NCBI GenBank assembly: GCA_035548495.1
Contig: DASZSV010000086.1
Location: 1-31,134 of the forward strand
Source: CAILZL01 sp035548495
GTDB taxonomy: Bacteria > Pseudomonadota > Gammaproteobacteria > Steroidobacterales > Steroidobacteraceae
Direction of reading: 5' to 3'
DNA: 31,134 nt
Of the stretch, positions 1 to 6,658 are shown in pieces. Every line of letters starts with the position of its first letter. The stretch's first letter is position 1. The position numbers were made by a program, and so were the translations under genes. The notes under the pieces are model-generated. The model saw only the letters and a program-made list of their open reading frames with translations. It was not told the DNA's origin and made no database searches.

Positions 1-125
1 TCCATGTACACCCGTTCGGCGGAACAAAGCTGTGCTTTGTTGCGAGCACCGCCTCACCCATGTTTTTGACAGTTTTGAAAAATATAGACAATGCTGCCGC
101 TCGGGTTAATTTTTTCAACAAGCTG
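1..125. repeat. Right part of MITE-like repeat, copy 1 (cut by window start)
   Basis: These 125 bases match 4151-4275 with 7 mismatches by eye; the first 85 bases are identical. The block contains a perfect 8-bp hairpin (AACAAAGC, loop TGT, GCTTTGTT, at 23-41) and ends in the same terminal sequence TTTTTCAACAAGCTG. The second copy, complete at 3982-4278, has matching inverted ends, so this is the right half of a dispersed non-autonomous element whose left half lies outside the window. No transposase is encoded. The 223 bases from here to the next gene (126-348) hold no feature I can support. Confidence 0.8.
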
Positions 126-348
126 TTAGATTGCGATTTCCGGTCGCTGTGATTGCATGAAACGACTGGGAAATATTTTTCTTCAACGTCTCCTGGCCTG
201 AATTTCTCACCCTGCCTTGCGGATTGGGTTAAGCAACTTGGTGATGTTTCCATCTGTTCGTGTGATGTAACAGACTTGCTAGAACTTTTTGCAATGCACT
301 GGTCACCTACATGGACAAAAGATCATGTGGGTATTGCTGGAGAGCCAT

Positions 349-1053
349 ATGCGTTGTTCAACCCGAAATGTTGCCGCCTTGTTGTCAATCGTTGTTGCCG
401 GTGCTGCTTGCACTGCATGGGCCTCCGGCGGCGGTTCCATGGACATGCCATCGTCACCATCATCAATGCAGGACGCCGCACCGGCACCAGAGGAAAAAGC
501 GGTAGTGGCTTACGATGCAGGCGTCGCGCTGATCAAGCGCGCAGACGAAGCGCTGACTGACGCCGATGCTGCGACTGATATCAAAAAACAGCAAAAAGCA
601 CATGAGCATGCAAAAAAGTATTTTGGCAAGGCACAGAAGAAATTTGAATCTGCTGTTGAACTCAATCCCGACATGTATCAGGCGTGGAATTATGTGGGTT
701 ATTCAAAACGCAATCTCGGTGACTACAATGGAGCGCTTGAGGCTTATGATCGCGCGCTTGCATTGAATCCGCGATATCTCGAAGCGATTGAATATCGCGG
801 TCATGCTTATCTGGGACTCAATCGTATTGATGACGCCAAACAGGCGTATCTCGATCTGTTCGCCAGCAATCCTGTGCTGGCAAGAAAACTGCTGAGCGCA
901 ATGCAGGCATGGGTTGGCAGTCATCGTGACGATGCGCAGGGCGTGGCGCAGTCAGTGATTGAAGATTTTGCCAAGTGGGTTGATGAACGGGACGGCATCG
1001 CCGCAAACACCATGAATCTTGTGCCCACCGGCAACGCAGGAGTCTGGCACTGA
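349..1053 (+). CDS. Secreted tetratricopeptide-repeat protein
   Basis: A 234-residue exported protein. The first 26 residues form a signal peptide (basic start, hydrophobic core at about 8-24, AWA cleavage site before SGG). A charged helical stretch (residues 45-105) leads into at least two TPR units around 108-176, including the typical pattern WNYVGYSKRNLGDYNGALEAY followed by a second unit ending DLFASNP. The ATG at 349 was chosen because GGAGAG lies just upstream and because it starts the signal peptide; an ATG at 289 is also in frame but would bury it. The stop overlaps the probable start of the di-haem peroxidase gene downstream, so the two are likely co-translated and the TPR protein may be a periplasmic partner of that enzyme. 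Its specific role is unknown. Confidence 0.85.
   Translation: MRCSTRNVAALLSIVVAGAACTAWASGGGSMDMPSSPSSMQDAAPAPEEKAVVAYDAGVALIKRADEALTDADAATDIKKQQKAHEHAKKYFGKAQKKFESAVELNPDMYQAWNYVGYSKRNLGDYNGALEAYDRALALNPRYLEAIEYRGHAYLGLNRIDDAKQAYLDLFASNPVLARKLLSAMQAWVGSHRDDAQGVAQSVIEDFAKWVDERDGIAANTMNLVPTGNAGVWH
1038..1052 (+). promoter_or_regulatory. Shine-Dalgarno sequence with a possible CTG start
   Basis: AGGAG at 1038-1042 is followed after seven bases by CTG at 1050-1052, which overlaps the TGA (1051-1053) of the TPR gene as CTGA. The frame is open from here into the peroxidase gene. The ATG at 1080 has no such site. A start at 1050 would add ten residues including an Arg, giving the signal peptide the basic N-terminus it otherwise lacks. 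CTG starts are rare, so this remains a proposal. Confidence 0.4.
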
Positions 1054-1079
1054 ACGCACCTTGGACGTTTCGACTGGCA

Positions 1080-2063
1080 ATGGCGCTGATCACCGGTATG
1101 GCGGTGGTTGGTGCAAACGCCGGTGATTCATCCGGTTATGCCTGGCACTTGCCGCGTGGTTTTCCAGAACCACTGGTGCCCGCCGGCAATCCGATGTCTG
1201 TCGCAAAAGTTGCATTGGGGCGTCGCTTGTTCTTCGAGAAGCGACTGTCACTCACAACGACTTACAGCTGCGCCAGTTGCCATGATCCGGCGCGGGCCTT
1301 CACTGATGCACGTACACTGGCGGTCGGTGCAACAGGGCAGAAGTTGCAACGCAATGCGATGGCGCTGGTGAATGTTGCCTACAACGCAAGCTATGGCTGG
1401 ATCAATCCCGACATCAGAACACTTGAAGCGCAGATGCGCCAACCCCTGTTTAACCAGCATCCTGTCGAGCTGGGACTTGCAGGACGTGAAGCAAAGGTGA
1501 TTGCAGTGTTGTCCGCAGATGCGGGTTATGTCGAGGCATTTCGTGCTGCATTTCCCGGAGAGACCCCCGGCATGTCCATCGCGAATATCATTCGTGCCAT
1601 TGCATGTTACGAACGCACACTGATTTCCGGCGACAGTCCGTTCGATCGTTACGTGTTCAATGGCGAGCACGATGCGCTCGATGCAGATGCCAAAAATGGA
1701 ATGAAGCTGTTTTACTCGCAGCGTCTGGGTTGCGCAAATTGTCACGCAGGATTCAACTTCACCGGCACCAGTATCGACCAACGGCATCACGCCGCACTTC
1801 CAATGTTTGCCCGCGATGTGGATGCGATGCCGGTACGTATTCCCACACTGCGCAACATTGCACTGACTGCGCCTTACATGCATGACGGTCGCTACGCAAC
1901 ACTCGAAGCAGTGATTGCTCACTACGAAACGGTTGCCGCGCCGCCTGATGCCGACAAGCGGCTACGCAGGTTCAGGCTGACGATTGAAGAGCGGCAGGCG
2001 TTGCTCGCGTTTCTGAACTCGCTCACTGACTATGGATTTGTTCAGCAGCATGGTAAGCCGTGA
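1080..2063 (+). CDS. Di-haem cytochrome c peroxidase / MauG family protein
   Basis: A 327-residue periplasmic di-haem enzyme of the CCP/MauG family, which reduces hydrogen peroxide with electrons from small cytochromes or carries out MauG-like oxidations. Two haem c motifs are visible: CASCH at residues 64-68 and CANCH at 218-222. Family landmarks are ALGRRLFFEKRLS before the first haem, the HPVELG segment near 127-132, and PYMHDG at 265-270, which carries the Met that usually ligates the high-potential haem. Length fits the family. A hydrophobic export signal starts the protein but has no positive residue if translation begins at 1080, whereas a CTG at 1050 preceded by AGGAG would supply one. 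It forms an operon with the secreted TPR gene. Peroxidase versus another oxidase activity cannot be settled from sequence. Confidence 0.9.
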   Translation: MALITGMAVVGANAGDSSGYAWHLPRGFPEPLVPAGNPMSVAKVALGRRLFFEKRLSLTTTYSCASCHDPARAFTDARTLAVGATGQKLQRNAMALVNVAYNASYGWINPDIRTLEAQMRQPLFNQHPVELGLAGREAKVIAVLSADAGYVEAFRAAFPGETPGMSIANIIRAIACYERTLISGDSPFDRYVFNGEHDALDADAKNGMKLFYSQRLGCANCHAGFNFTGTSIDQRHHAALPMFARDVDAMPVRIPTLRNIALTAPYMHDGRYATLEAVIAHYETVAAPPDADKRLRRFRLTIEERQALLAFLNSLTDYGFVQQHGKP

Positions 2064-2108
2064 TGAATTGATCAGACCATGTTGTTTATCAGCACGGCCC
2101 ATGGAAAA

Positions 2109-2735
2109 TCATGGATTGAGATGCGCTGTCTGATTGATGAGTTTCACCACGCAGCGATCCTCTTCAACCGTGATGGCATTGATCGCACAGGGTTCCTGCG
2201 CCAGCCGCCAGTAACTGGACAGCGATTGATTGAGTGCCAGCAGCAGGATGGTGCGAATGATGCTGTCGTGTGTGACAACAATGACAGGCTGAGTGGCGAC
2301 AGATTGATTGGCATGTCTGTCGAGAATGAACAGCAGTGCATCGGCGGCGCGGCTCGCCATGGTCATAAATGATTCCCCACCGGGAAACCGCATGAATTGC
2401 GGGGCAGTGCGCCAGCGTTGCCATGCCTGCGGCCATTTTGTTGCTACTTCATCATGAGTCAGTCCCTGCCACGTGCCGTAATCAATGTCGTTCAATGCAG
2501 GCAAAACTTCAGCAGCCATGTCGCAACATTCGGCAATGGCATGCCCTGTATCCACACAACGTTTTGATGGACTGGTGTAAAGCGCCTGTGGACGAATGTG
2601 CCGTGCCAGCCATTGCGCTGTCTGTGCTGCCTGCTGTTGCCCGCGCTCGGTGAGCTGCAACTCACTGCGGCCACGAAAACGTTCCGGAGAAATGCCGGGC
2701 ACATGGCCGTGACGAACCAGAATAATGTCAGTCAT
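2109..2735 (-). CDS. Histidine phosphatase family protein
   Basis: A 208-residue cytoplasmic protein of the histidine phosphatase (phosphoglycerate-mutase-like) superfamily. The catalytic motif VRHGH is at residues 7-11, a second conserved arginine sits in TSPSKRC, an acid in DYGTWQG, and the second catalytic histidine in VVTHDSI. The arrangement resembles small-molecule phosphatases such as alpha-ribazole phosphatase (CobC), but no cobalamin genes are nearby, so the substrate is left open. It lies downstream of crcB and the DUF190 gene on the same strand with a 124-base gap, so it may be read through from the fluoride-responsive promoter or have its own. It converges on the peroxidase gene with a 45-base gap containing only a weak CCATG/CATGG hairpin. 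Confidence 0.85.
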   Translation of the reverse strand: MTDIILVRHGHVPGISPERFRGRSELQLTERGQQQAAQTAQWLARHIRPQALYTSPSKRCVDTGHAIAECCDMAAEVLPALNDIDYGTWQGLTHDEVATKWPQAWQRWRTAPQFMRFPGGESFMTMASRAADALLFILDRHANQSVATQPVIVVTHDSIIRTILLLALNQSLSSYWRLAQEPCAINAITVEEDRCVVKLINQTAHLNP

Positions 2736-2859
2736 TTGAAAACCTGCTGCGCTCGATATCTTGCACGCGTACGGTGCTCGTAAGCGTCATGTATTCATAT
2801 ATACACTCCGCTTCCTGCGCTCCGGTCGCGTGCAACCTGTCTTCGCTCGCGATGGTTTT

Positions 2860-3204
2860 TCAGAGATCCCCCAGCACATCTGTCGAATCAGGATTGATGA
2901 TGCCGAACTGCGCAGGAATCAACGTGTAGAACAACCGGATCTTTGCATCATGCACCAGCGCAATCAACTTGTTTGCTTCCTCGTCAGTAACAATGAATTC
3001 AACTTCCACCGACACCGTTCCAGCCAGTTCAAAAAAGCGTTCTTCATGCAATGCATGATGACGGCCGAATCCCGCCATGGCGCGGAATGCCGAGCCGCCA
3101 CGAATGCCCATGCTGCTCGCCTGTTCCAGCAACCATTCCCACGCCAGTCTGTGTTGATGACGCATGCCTTCGTGAACATGGAATTTCAATAGTGAACCTT
3201 GCAT
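2860..3204 (-). CDS. DUF190 family protein
   Basis: A 114-residue cytoplasmic protein matching the DUF190 family by its overall pattern: LLKFHVHEG near the start, a central IRGGSAFRAMAGFG segment, and a C-terminal ferredoxin-like half with VEFIVTDEEANKLIAL. The biochemical role is not established. DUF190 genes are often found beside crcB, and here the gene follows crcB after 29 bases in the same direction, with the fluoride riboswitch ahead of both. A role in fluoride export or its control is therefore likely by association. A Shine-Dalgarno-like GGAGAT lies just before the start (+ strand atctcc near 3210). Confidence 0.85.
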   Translation of the reverse strand: MQGSLLKFHVHEGMRHQHRLAWEWLLEQASSMGIRGGSAFRAMAGFGRHHALHEERFFELAGTVSVEVEFIVTDEEANKLIALVHDAKIRLFYTLIPAQFGIINPDSTDVLGDL

Positions 3205-3233
3205 TGTGATCTCCGTAAGATGAGATGAGTGGC

Positions 3234-3614
3234 TTATCGCTTGATCAAGAGCATCGTTCCCATGCCGGCAAATGTCATGACAATCGATCCCGCCAGATGA
3301 ATGCTTATCGCACCCAGCGCCCAGGCAATCCTGCCTGACTGCAACAGCGACACGATCTCAGCGGAAAACGTCGAGAAGGTGGTGAGTCCACCGCAGAAAC
3401 CGGTGACCAAAAAAAGACGCCATTCCGGTGCGATTGCAGAATACGTGGCAAAAAATGCAATGCCCAATCCGATGATGTATCCACCGATCAAATTGGCGGC
3501 AAGCGTTCCGGGAGGAATACTGGGATACAGGCTGTTCAGCTGTGAGCCCAGCCACCAGCGAAACACGGCGCCGAGGCTGGCACCGAGAGAAATGGCAAAA
3601 ACGGTTTTCCACAT
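3234..3614 (-). CDS. crcB: Fluoride ion channel CrcB (Fluc)
   Basis: A 126-residue inner-membrane protein of the CrcB/Fluc family, which exports toxic fluoride as a dual-topology dimer. Four hydrophobic helices are visible. The signature segments are GASLGAVFRWWLG near the start, LAANLIGGYIIG in the second helix, and GFCGGLTTFSTFS in the third, which holds the conserved Phe and Ser/Thr of the fluoride pore. The start at MWKTVF was chosen because it fits the family length and follows an AGGA Shine-Dalgarno sequence at the correct distance; a longer frame to 3701 would run into the riboswitch. The upstream fluoride aptamer and adjacent DUF190 gene confirm the role. Confidence 0.95.
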   Translation of the reverse strand: MWKTVFAISLGASLGAVFRWWLGSQLNSLYPSIPPGTLAANLIGGYIIGLGIAFFATYSAIAPEWRLFLVTGFCGGLTTFSTFSAEIVSLLQSGRIAWALGAISIHLAGSIVMTFAGMGTMLLIKR

Positions 3615-3617
3615 GGA

Positions 3618-3694
3618 CCTGTCCTGATAAGTGTTGTTGTTGGACAGGCCGGTTATTACTACGCCTCTCCAGCAAACAGAAGATGGAAGCGTAG
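3618..3694 (-). promoter_or_regulatory. Expression platform of the fluoride riboswitch
   Basis: Two helices downstream of the aptamer could couple it to crcB. On the minus strand CTACGC at the very end of the aptamer (3689-3694) can pair with GCGTAG (3659-3664), which would compete with the aptamer 3' end. Closer to the gene, CCTGTCC (3642-3648) pairs perfectly with GGACAGG (3618-3624), and the latter overlaps the AGGA Shine-Dalgarno sequence seven bases before the ATG. There is no U-tract after either hairpin, so translational control is more likely than termination. Pairings are seen; the switching mechanism is inferred. Confidence 0.6.
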
Positions 3695-3741
3695 GCATCA
3701 TCAGCCGTGTTACGGCGGTTCAGGGAGGAATGCCATCTCCC
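3692..3741 (-). promoter_or_regulatory. Fluoride riboswitch (crcB motif) aptamer
   Basis: Read on the minus strand, the leader of crcB contains every element of the fluoride aptamer. P1 is GGGAG/CTCCC (+ strand 3737-3741 with 3723-3727). The loop of P1 carries GGCAT (3730-3734), which pairs with ATGCC (3694-3698) to form the pseudoknot. The second hairpin is GCCGT-AAC-ACGGC (3704-3716). The conserved GAACCGCC and GATGATGCCTAC segments are present. This motif binds fluoride and switches on fluoride-export genes. Identification rests on the base-pairing pattern and the downstream crcB. Confidence 0.93.
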
Positions 3742-3844
3742 ATCTGCGGGCAAGTGTATGTGCAATCCCCTGGTTAAATCAATTCCCTGCAAGTGAAATC
3801 CCGCTACTATTGTGCAACCACCTGGTTTTTTCAGTTTGCGCCAT

Positions 3845-3981
3845 TCAGAACACCGCACGCAATGAAATGCCGGGTCCGGCATAGTGAAGATAAATGCCGG
3901 AAGCGTTGTGAGTGGTTTTGAAATACTGATCACGCGTTGCATAGCCCGCGGAGATGGATAGTCTATGGATAGTCTGTTGCC
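3845..3981 (-). pseudogene. Remnant of the C-terminus of an outer-membrane beta-barrel protein
   Basis: The minus-strand frame that ends with TGA at 3845-3847 translates to alternating polar/hydrophobic strands (SISAGYATRDQYF and later IYLHYAGPGISLRAVF) and terminates in Phe, the usual end of an outer-membrane barrel. The reading continues only to about 3981, where the MITE-like element begins, and no start or upstream domain remains. An 11-bp tandem duplication (ATGGATAGTCT twice, about 3953-3974) sits at the broken edge and shifts the frame. I read this as the tail of a barrel gene whose remainder was lost when the element inserted or by later deletion. The parent family cannot be named. 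Confidence 0.45.
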
Positions 3982-4278
3982 TGTCGGCTTGTTGAAAAAC
4001 TCATTTCATCTACTCGCATACGGTCTGCACTCACTCCCCTGCTGGCAGTAATGTCTGTATTGTTCAAAACCGCCGTGAATATATCCCTATAGTCTCTGGC
4101 AAAAACATTGCGTTGCGCAATCCATGCTGCACGCAAGCCCTGGGTATACTTCCATGTACACCCGTTCGGCGGAACAAAGCTGTGCTTTGTTGCGAGCACC
4201 GCCTCACCCATGTTTTTGACAGTTTTGAAAAATACAAACAATACTGTCGCACGGGTTGAGTTTTTCAACAAGCTGACA
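3982..4278. mobile_element. MITE-like non-autonomous element, copy 2
   Basis: About 297 bp bounded by 22-bp inverted repeats (3982-4003 and 4257-4278) that differ at one position; their core is GCTTGTTGAAAAACTCA. The right 125 bases recur at 1-125. Inside is a perfect 8-bp hairpin (4173-4191). No transposase gene fits; a minus-strand frame runs through much of the element but has no recognisable domain. I could not see a clear target-site duplication. The size, paired ends and dispersed second copy fit a MITE mobilised in trans. TTGACA at 4216-4221 with AATACT 18 bases later could be an outward promoter. Confidence 0.7.
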
Positions 4279-4311
4279 ACGTGAAAGCAAGTGCTGAATT
4301 GATCAGTCTCA

Positions 4312-4317
4312 TATAAT
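4312..4317 (+). promoter_or_regulatory. Candidate -10 box upstream of the lipoprotein gene
   Basis: A perfect TATAAT lies in the 224-base gap between the MITE-like element and the lipoprotein gene, in the right orientation. The -35 region at the expected distance (about 4289-4294) does not resemble TTGACA, and a second weaker TATACT occurs at 4420-4425, so the assignment is tentative. Confidence 0.3.
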
Positions 4318-4502
4318 GGGAGTCGCTGCCACCGGCAAGATTGATTGCACGCATGCCCTGTCTCCATTGTGGTTGTTAAGCAACTAATCATGAGCCGAAC
4401 AGACGCAAACCGCCTGCACTATACTGCAATGGGCATACAAGCGTGGAAGCCCGCCCGTGAACCCGGCGTGATGCGTAATTTCATTGATAGAGGAGCAAAC
4501 GA

Positions 4503-5084
4503 ATGCGGAAATTGATGGTGTTGGCAGTTGCCTGGACATTTGTTGGTTGTACGAATCAGTCGCAAAATACTCACGGTCAGATTGTAAATTACGAAACAAA
4601 AGGCAACCTCCAAGGCAGCACGCCTGTTGAGTGCGTGGAAATCGGAAAGGTAACCAGTCTTAGTACACCGGCGGATATATATTCCGCTGTGGTCAAGTGT
4701 GTTGATGCTGGAGAGTATGAAAAGGCTGTGTACCTGTATGCACTGGGCGGCGTCTACGGGCGGTTTGATACTCTCCGTGTCAGCGACTCTACGGCACATC
4801 AAGCCGTGCAGGTTCTGCAAATTAACAACTTTGGACGTCTTACAAAAGAACAGAATGAAACATTCAAGAAGGTCTTGCTTGCGAATGCCGAGACTGGATC
4901 GAAACAATTCACAACTTTGTGCTCGAAGATAAGGCGTGTTGGATACCCGCGCTATTTTCCAACCTACATGATTCAACATGGCATGAATGCTGTGCTTGGT
5001 TCAGACAACGCCGGCATCAACGCGGATTTTGATCCTGAAAAAGCATGGGAGGAAGCACTGACGGGTTATTTGCACTGCCCTTGA
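4503..5084 (+). CDS. Predicted lipoprotein of unknown function
   Basis: A 193-residue protein with a lipoprotein signal: two basic residues at the start, hydrophobic core, and lipobox FVGC with the lipidated Cys at residue 16. The mature part has no family I recognise. It is mostly helical in appearance, with four further cysteines (in VECVE, VVKCVD, TLCSK and the C-terminal LHCP) that could form disulfides in the periplasm. Start ATG is preceded by AGAGGAG at the right spacing. The gene stands alone after the MITE-like element and converges on the HxlR regulator. Its base composition looks more AT-rich than the neighbouring genes, which together with the adjacent mobile element hints at acquisition. 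Confidence 0.75.
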   Translation: MRKLMVLAVAWTFVGCTNQSQNTHGQIVNYETKGNLQGSTPVECVEIGKVTSLSTPADIYSAVVKCVDAGEYEKAVYLYALGGVYGRFDTLRVSDSTAHQAVQVLQINNFGRLTKEQNETFKKVLLANAETGSKQFTTLCSKIRRVGYPRYFPTYMIQHGMNAVLGSDNAGINADFDPEKAWEEALTGYLHCP

Positions 5085-5149
5085 TGTCAACGACAAACCA
5101 TACCTAGTCGCTGGTCCGGCGCCGGCAGGTTATGCGATGCTTAAGTGAA

Positions 5150-5833
5150 TTATTGCGCATGTTGAGATGGTCGATTTAATCCCAGCCACGCCTGAAATTG
5201 GCTGGCGGCTTCACGCGATCCGGTGAGTTCGATTGTTCCATGTTCTTTTTTGATCGTTGAGTGTCCCAGCCAGACTGACGTCATCGTACGCAGCGGAGAA
5301 GAAACATAAAGGTTGACTTCAAAGCCAGGATCGACCGAACAAAGATCCACTTCACCATGCGGTTCCACAACGAGCCAATAACGCCGTTTTGACAACGGCA
5401 GATCGCGATATAAAAACTGAATAACCGTGCGTCGGTTGGGCAGCGGAGTCGGATCGAGTTTGCGTCGCATGTCCCACATGAGCAGCGAGGGGTCGAGATT
5501 TTTGAGAGACCGTCTGGCCTGTACCCATTTTCTGCCCCATGATCCGATGGCATCCACCACTGGCCCGAGATCTTTACCTGATTCGGTGAGATGATATTCG
5601 AACAAGCCCTTTTCCGATTTGATTGCGCGCCGCTCAACGATGCCGGCCGCTTCAAGTTCCTTGAGTCGTTGCGATAAAAGTGTTGGCGACATTTTTGGCA
5701 GTCCCCGCCGCAGGTCGTTAAAGCGCGTGGAACCGGCAACCAGTTCACGCAGCAACACCATGGTCCAACGCGTGCACAAAATCTCCGAGGCCATGGCGAC
5801 AGGACAAAACTGCTTGTATCCGGGCTGCGGCAT
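5150..5833 (-). CDS. HxlR family transcriptional regulator
   Basis: A 227-residue DNA-binding regulator. Residues 10-100 form the HxlR winged-helix domain: CPVAMASEILCTRWTMVLLREL at the start with the family's conserved Cys, then FNDLRRGLPKMSPTLLSQRLKELEAAGIVER as recognition helix and wing. The C-terminal 110 residues are an extension beyond the usual roughly 110-residue HxlR protein, perhaps an SCP2-like ligand-binding domain. The start was set at MPQPGYK because AGGAG precedes it at five bases. HxlR proteins often sense electrophiles or oxidants through cysteine. This gene is divergent from an OsmC-like gene, and the shared spacer holds repeated GTAC half-sites, so it probably controls that gene and itself. 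Confidence 0.9.
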   Translation of the reverse strand: MPQPGYKQFCPVAMASEILCTRWTMVLLRELVAGSTRFNDLRRGLPKMSPTLLSQRLKELEAAGIVERRAIKSEKGLFEYHLTESGKDLGPVVDAIGSWGRKWVQARRSLKNLDPSLLMWDMRRKLDPTPLPNRRTVIQFLYRDLPLSKRRYWLVVEPHGEVDLCSVDPGFEVNLYVSSPLRTMTSVWLGHSTIKKEHGTIELTGSREAASQFQAWLGLNRPSQHAQ

Positions 5834-5884
5834 AAGCACTCCTACGTTGAGGAAACAAACTATAGACACTTGCCGCCGCGGCCA

Positions 5885-5915
5885 CCAGTACAAACTCTGT
5901 ACTGGACCGGTACAG
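5885..5915. promoter_or_regulatory. Operator-like repeats between hxlR-type and osmC-type genes
   Basis: A perfect inverted repeat CCAGTACA-AACTC-TGTACTGG spans 5885-5905, followed by a third half-site GGTACAG at 5909-5915. The GTAC cores start at 5888, 5899 and 5910, exactly 11 bases apart, putting all three on one face of the helix. HxlR-family regulators are known to use short palindromes with related half-sites. The position between the divergent regulator and OsmC gene makes this the likely binding site; the binding itself is inferred. Confidence 0.65.
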
Positions 5916-6007
5916 TTCCTTGACTAGCGGACGCATCGCATCGACTGACAAGCTTTGTTCAACACGGATATCCCGTGCCGAACCATCAAGCTAAAGGAGA
6001 TTTATAT

Positions 6008-6580
6008 ATGTCTGCAGCAAAAGAAACCTTCGCAGCCGCGGCCACCGTCAACGGCATTAACGTGACGGCATTGGGCGAAACGATCGCCGCCATTAAAACC
6101 AATCCTGAACTCGGCAAGTTCAATTTTCGCGCCACAAACCATTGGTTGGGAGCAGAGAAGACTCGCACAACCATCAGGGACTTCACCGGCGCCTTGCAGG
6201 AACACCGCACCGATTCGAAAGGCTTTACTGTGGATACCGGCGAACCGCCAGTCTTGCTGGGCATCGATCATGCACCAAATGCAGGAGAATGGTTGCTCCA
6301 CGCGCTTATCGGTTGTGTCACCGGAACCATCATTTATCACGCTGCCGCGCGCAACATCGTGATCGACGCGATCGACTCAAAGATCGACGGTGACGTCGAT
6401 CTGCGCGGATTTCTTGGTCTCTCGGATCAAGTCCGCAAAGGATACACCGTGATACGCGTACGCATGCGCGTGAAAACCAGCGCCGCGTTGGCTGTCATCA
6501 GGGAATTGGCGACGTTCTCACCAATGCTCGATGTCGTTTCGCGCTCGGTGCCGGTGTCGCTGGATATCGAAACCTGTTGA
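6008..6580 (+). CDS. OsmC family protein
   Basis: A 190-residue cytoplasmic protein of the OsmC/Ohr superfamily, whose members reduce organic hydroperoxides with paired cysteines. Recognisable parts are the N-terminal beta region (FRATNHWLGAEKTRTTIRDF), the segment GEPPVLLGIDHAPNAGEWLLHALIGCVTGT, with the conserved Cys on the central helix, and the C-terminal beta-alpha-beta half. The other cysteine is the last residue, which is not the standard Ohr position, so thiol peroxidase chemistry is uncertain; it belongs to the broader YhfA/OsmC-like group. ATG 6008 follows AAAGGAG and leaves out an 11-residue extension. It is divergent from the HxlR regulator with operator-like repeats between, suggesting induction by an oxidant or electrophile. 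Confidence 0.85.
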   Translation: MSAAKETFAAAATVNGINVTALGETIAAIKTNPELGKFNFRATNHWLGAEKTRTTIRDFTGALQEHRTDSKGFTVDTGEPPVLLGIDHAPNAGEWLLHALIGCVTGTIIYHAAARNIVIDAIDSKIDGDVDLRGFLGLSDQVRKGYTVIRVRMRVKTSAALAVIRELATFSPMLDVVSRSVPVSLDIETC

Positions 6581-6658
6581 CGTGTCCAACCCGCCCCACG
6601 ACCAGGGATGGTCGACCATCGTTGCGCGTCCAATTAACACGATGAAATTTTTCAGGCG

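Noticed and set aside
2099..2114. Terminator hairpin CCATG/CATGG between the peroxidase and phosphatase genes
   Set aside because: A 5-bp stem without a T-run could occur by chance.
3963..4391. Minus-strand frame of 142 codons through the MITE-like element
   Set aside because: It runs across the inverted ends and flanking sequence, shows no domain, and is better explained as chance reading through a repeat.
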